Positions 63,443 to 64,000 of a stretch of DNA of 64,000 nucleotides are shown here, piece after piece. The position numbers and the translations under genes are program-made. Positions within the stretch are counted from its first letter, which is position 1. Each line of letters opens with the position of its first letter. Under the pieces are notes generated by a model. The model was given only the letters and a program-made list of their open reading frames with translations. It did no database searches and had not been told where the DNA came from. This DNA is from Cristatella mucedo (lineage: Eukaryota > Bryozoa > Phylactolaemata > Cristatellidae): contig WPIO01000061.1 in the NCBI GenBank assembly GCA_009760855.2, positions 310,001 to 374,000 of the forward strand, written 5' to 3'.

Positions 63443-63712
63443 CGAAGAGGGCAGAGGGTATATGTTCCCACGCGCTGGATCGTGGGGTGGCGCCAAAATG
63501 GATGCCTACTACTTTTGAAAAAAGTTTACATCTCACCGAGCAAAGATATTGCTGGCAGCAGGATGCTCCGAGCTGGAAGAAATCAGTACAAGCAGTACAA
63601 TCTGCCTGCCAGGCGGCAAAACCTCGTAGACAAAGGGAGGTGCCATCAAATAAAAAAGAGGTGCCATCAGTGTAGTTCGTCCCCGGGCGGACAATATCCT
63701 AGGAACGCTACT
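63443..63712 (+). repeat. dispersed repeat, copy 2 with internal insert
   Basis: Matches 60344-60465 in two blocks: 63443-63512 (GGTATATGTTCCCACGCGC, GCGCCAAAATGGATGCCTAC) and 63668-63712 (TAGTTCGTCCCCGGGCGGAC, AATATCCTAGGAAC). About 155 bases without a counterpart lie between, including a doubled GAGGTGCCATCA. Confidence 0.7.
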
Positions 63713-63776
63713 ATTGCGCGTGCTCGATACCGTTGATGCCACTCATCCTTGGGTGTCGATTTTCTTGCAGAGAGTT

Positions 63777-63832
63777 GTAAACACCTGAATAAAGTAAGCT
63801 CTCTTAATGTGCTATGCGAACATACTATCATT
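63777..63832 (+). mobile_element. SINE2-like 3' tail
   Basis: AACACCTGAATAAAGTAAGC, CTCTTAATGTGCTATGCGAA and an ATCATTATCATTATT end resemble the SINE2 and LINE-A termini. No head. Confidence 0.5.
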
Positions 63833-64000
63833 ATCATTATTGTTAATATTCTTGGGACGCACAACATTGCACCGCTTGGCTCCAAATTTAAGACTCTCGC
63901 ATGGCTTCACTACCGGCGCGATGGCTTTATTCTTGCGCACGGTATTCTTTACGAAGAATCGAGGCCGTGAAGAGTAGGGGGCTCTAATGTGTAATGTGAT

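Overview
This is animal nuclear DNA, most likely from an invertebrate. It has one long spliced gene with GT-AG introns of about 0.2 to 13 kb, dense non-LTR retrotransposon (LINE) and tRNA-derived SINE debris, a Tc1-type transposase relic, and many di- and trinucleotide arrays. The species cannot be named from the sequence alone.

The only intact gene I can support is the beta subunit of the AP-3 adaptor complex (AP3B), on the + strand. Twenty-one exons run from an ATG at 2543 to a TGA at 54252. Exon junctions agree in phase all the way through and give 1161 codons plus a stop. The order is adaptin trunk (exons 2-14, 2912-23780), acidic Ser/Glu/Asp hinge (exons 15-16, 27214-29208), an AP3B-specific C-terminal region and the ear (exons 17-21, 31272-54252). 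A polyadenylation signal lies at 54444. The product should act in AP-3 vesicle coats that carry cargo from endosomes or the trans-Golgi to lysosomes and lysosome-related organelles.

The introns hold at least five kinds of mobile DNA. LINE-A is a CR1/L2-like LINE with an (ATT)n tail. LINE-B is a second LINE family with its own conserved 3' end. A third LINE fragment (LINE-C, 43258-45185, - strand) keeps endonuclease and reverse transcriptase motifs. SINE1 and SINE2 are two tRNA-derived SINE families. The 3' end of SINE2 resembles that of LINE-A, including a conserved hairpin, which suggests that SINE2 was mobilised by the LINE-A reverse transcriptase. Nested insertions at 29.4-30.4 kb, 48.5-48.9 kb and 60.5-61.1 kb place LINE-B before the SINE1 and LINE-A insertions.

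Downstream of AP3B (54.3-64 kb) there is no intact gene. It holds a frameshifted relic of an uncharacterised repetitive animal protein family (55.6-57.25 kb, - strand), more repeats, a GC- and CpG-rich block with perfect hairpins (61.4-62.7 kb) that could be the promoter of a gene beyond the window, and an 18-bp minisatellite.
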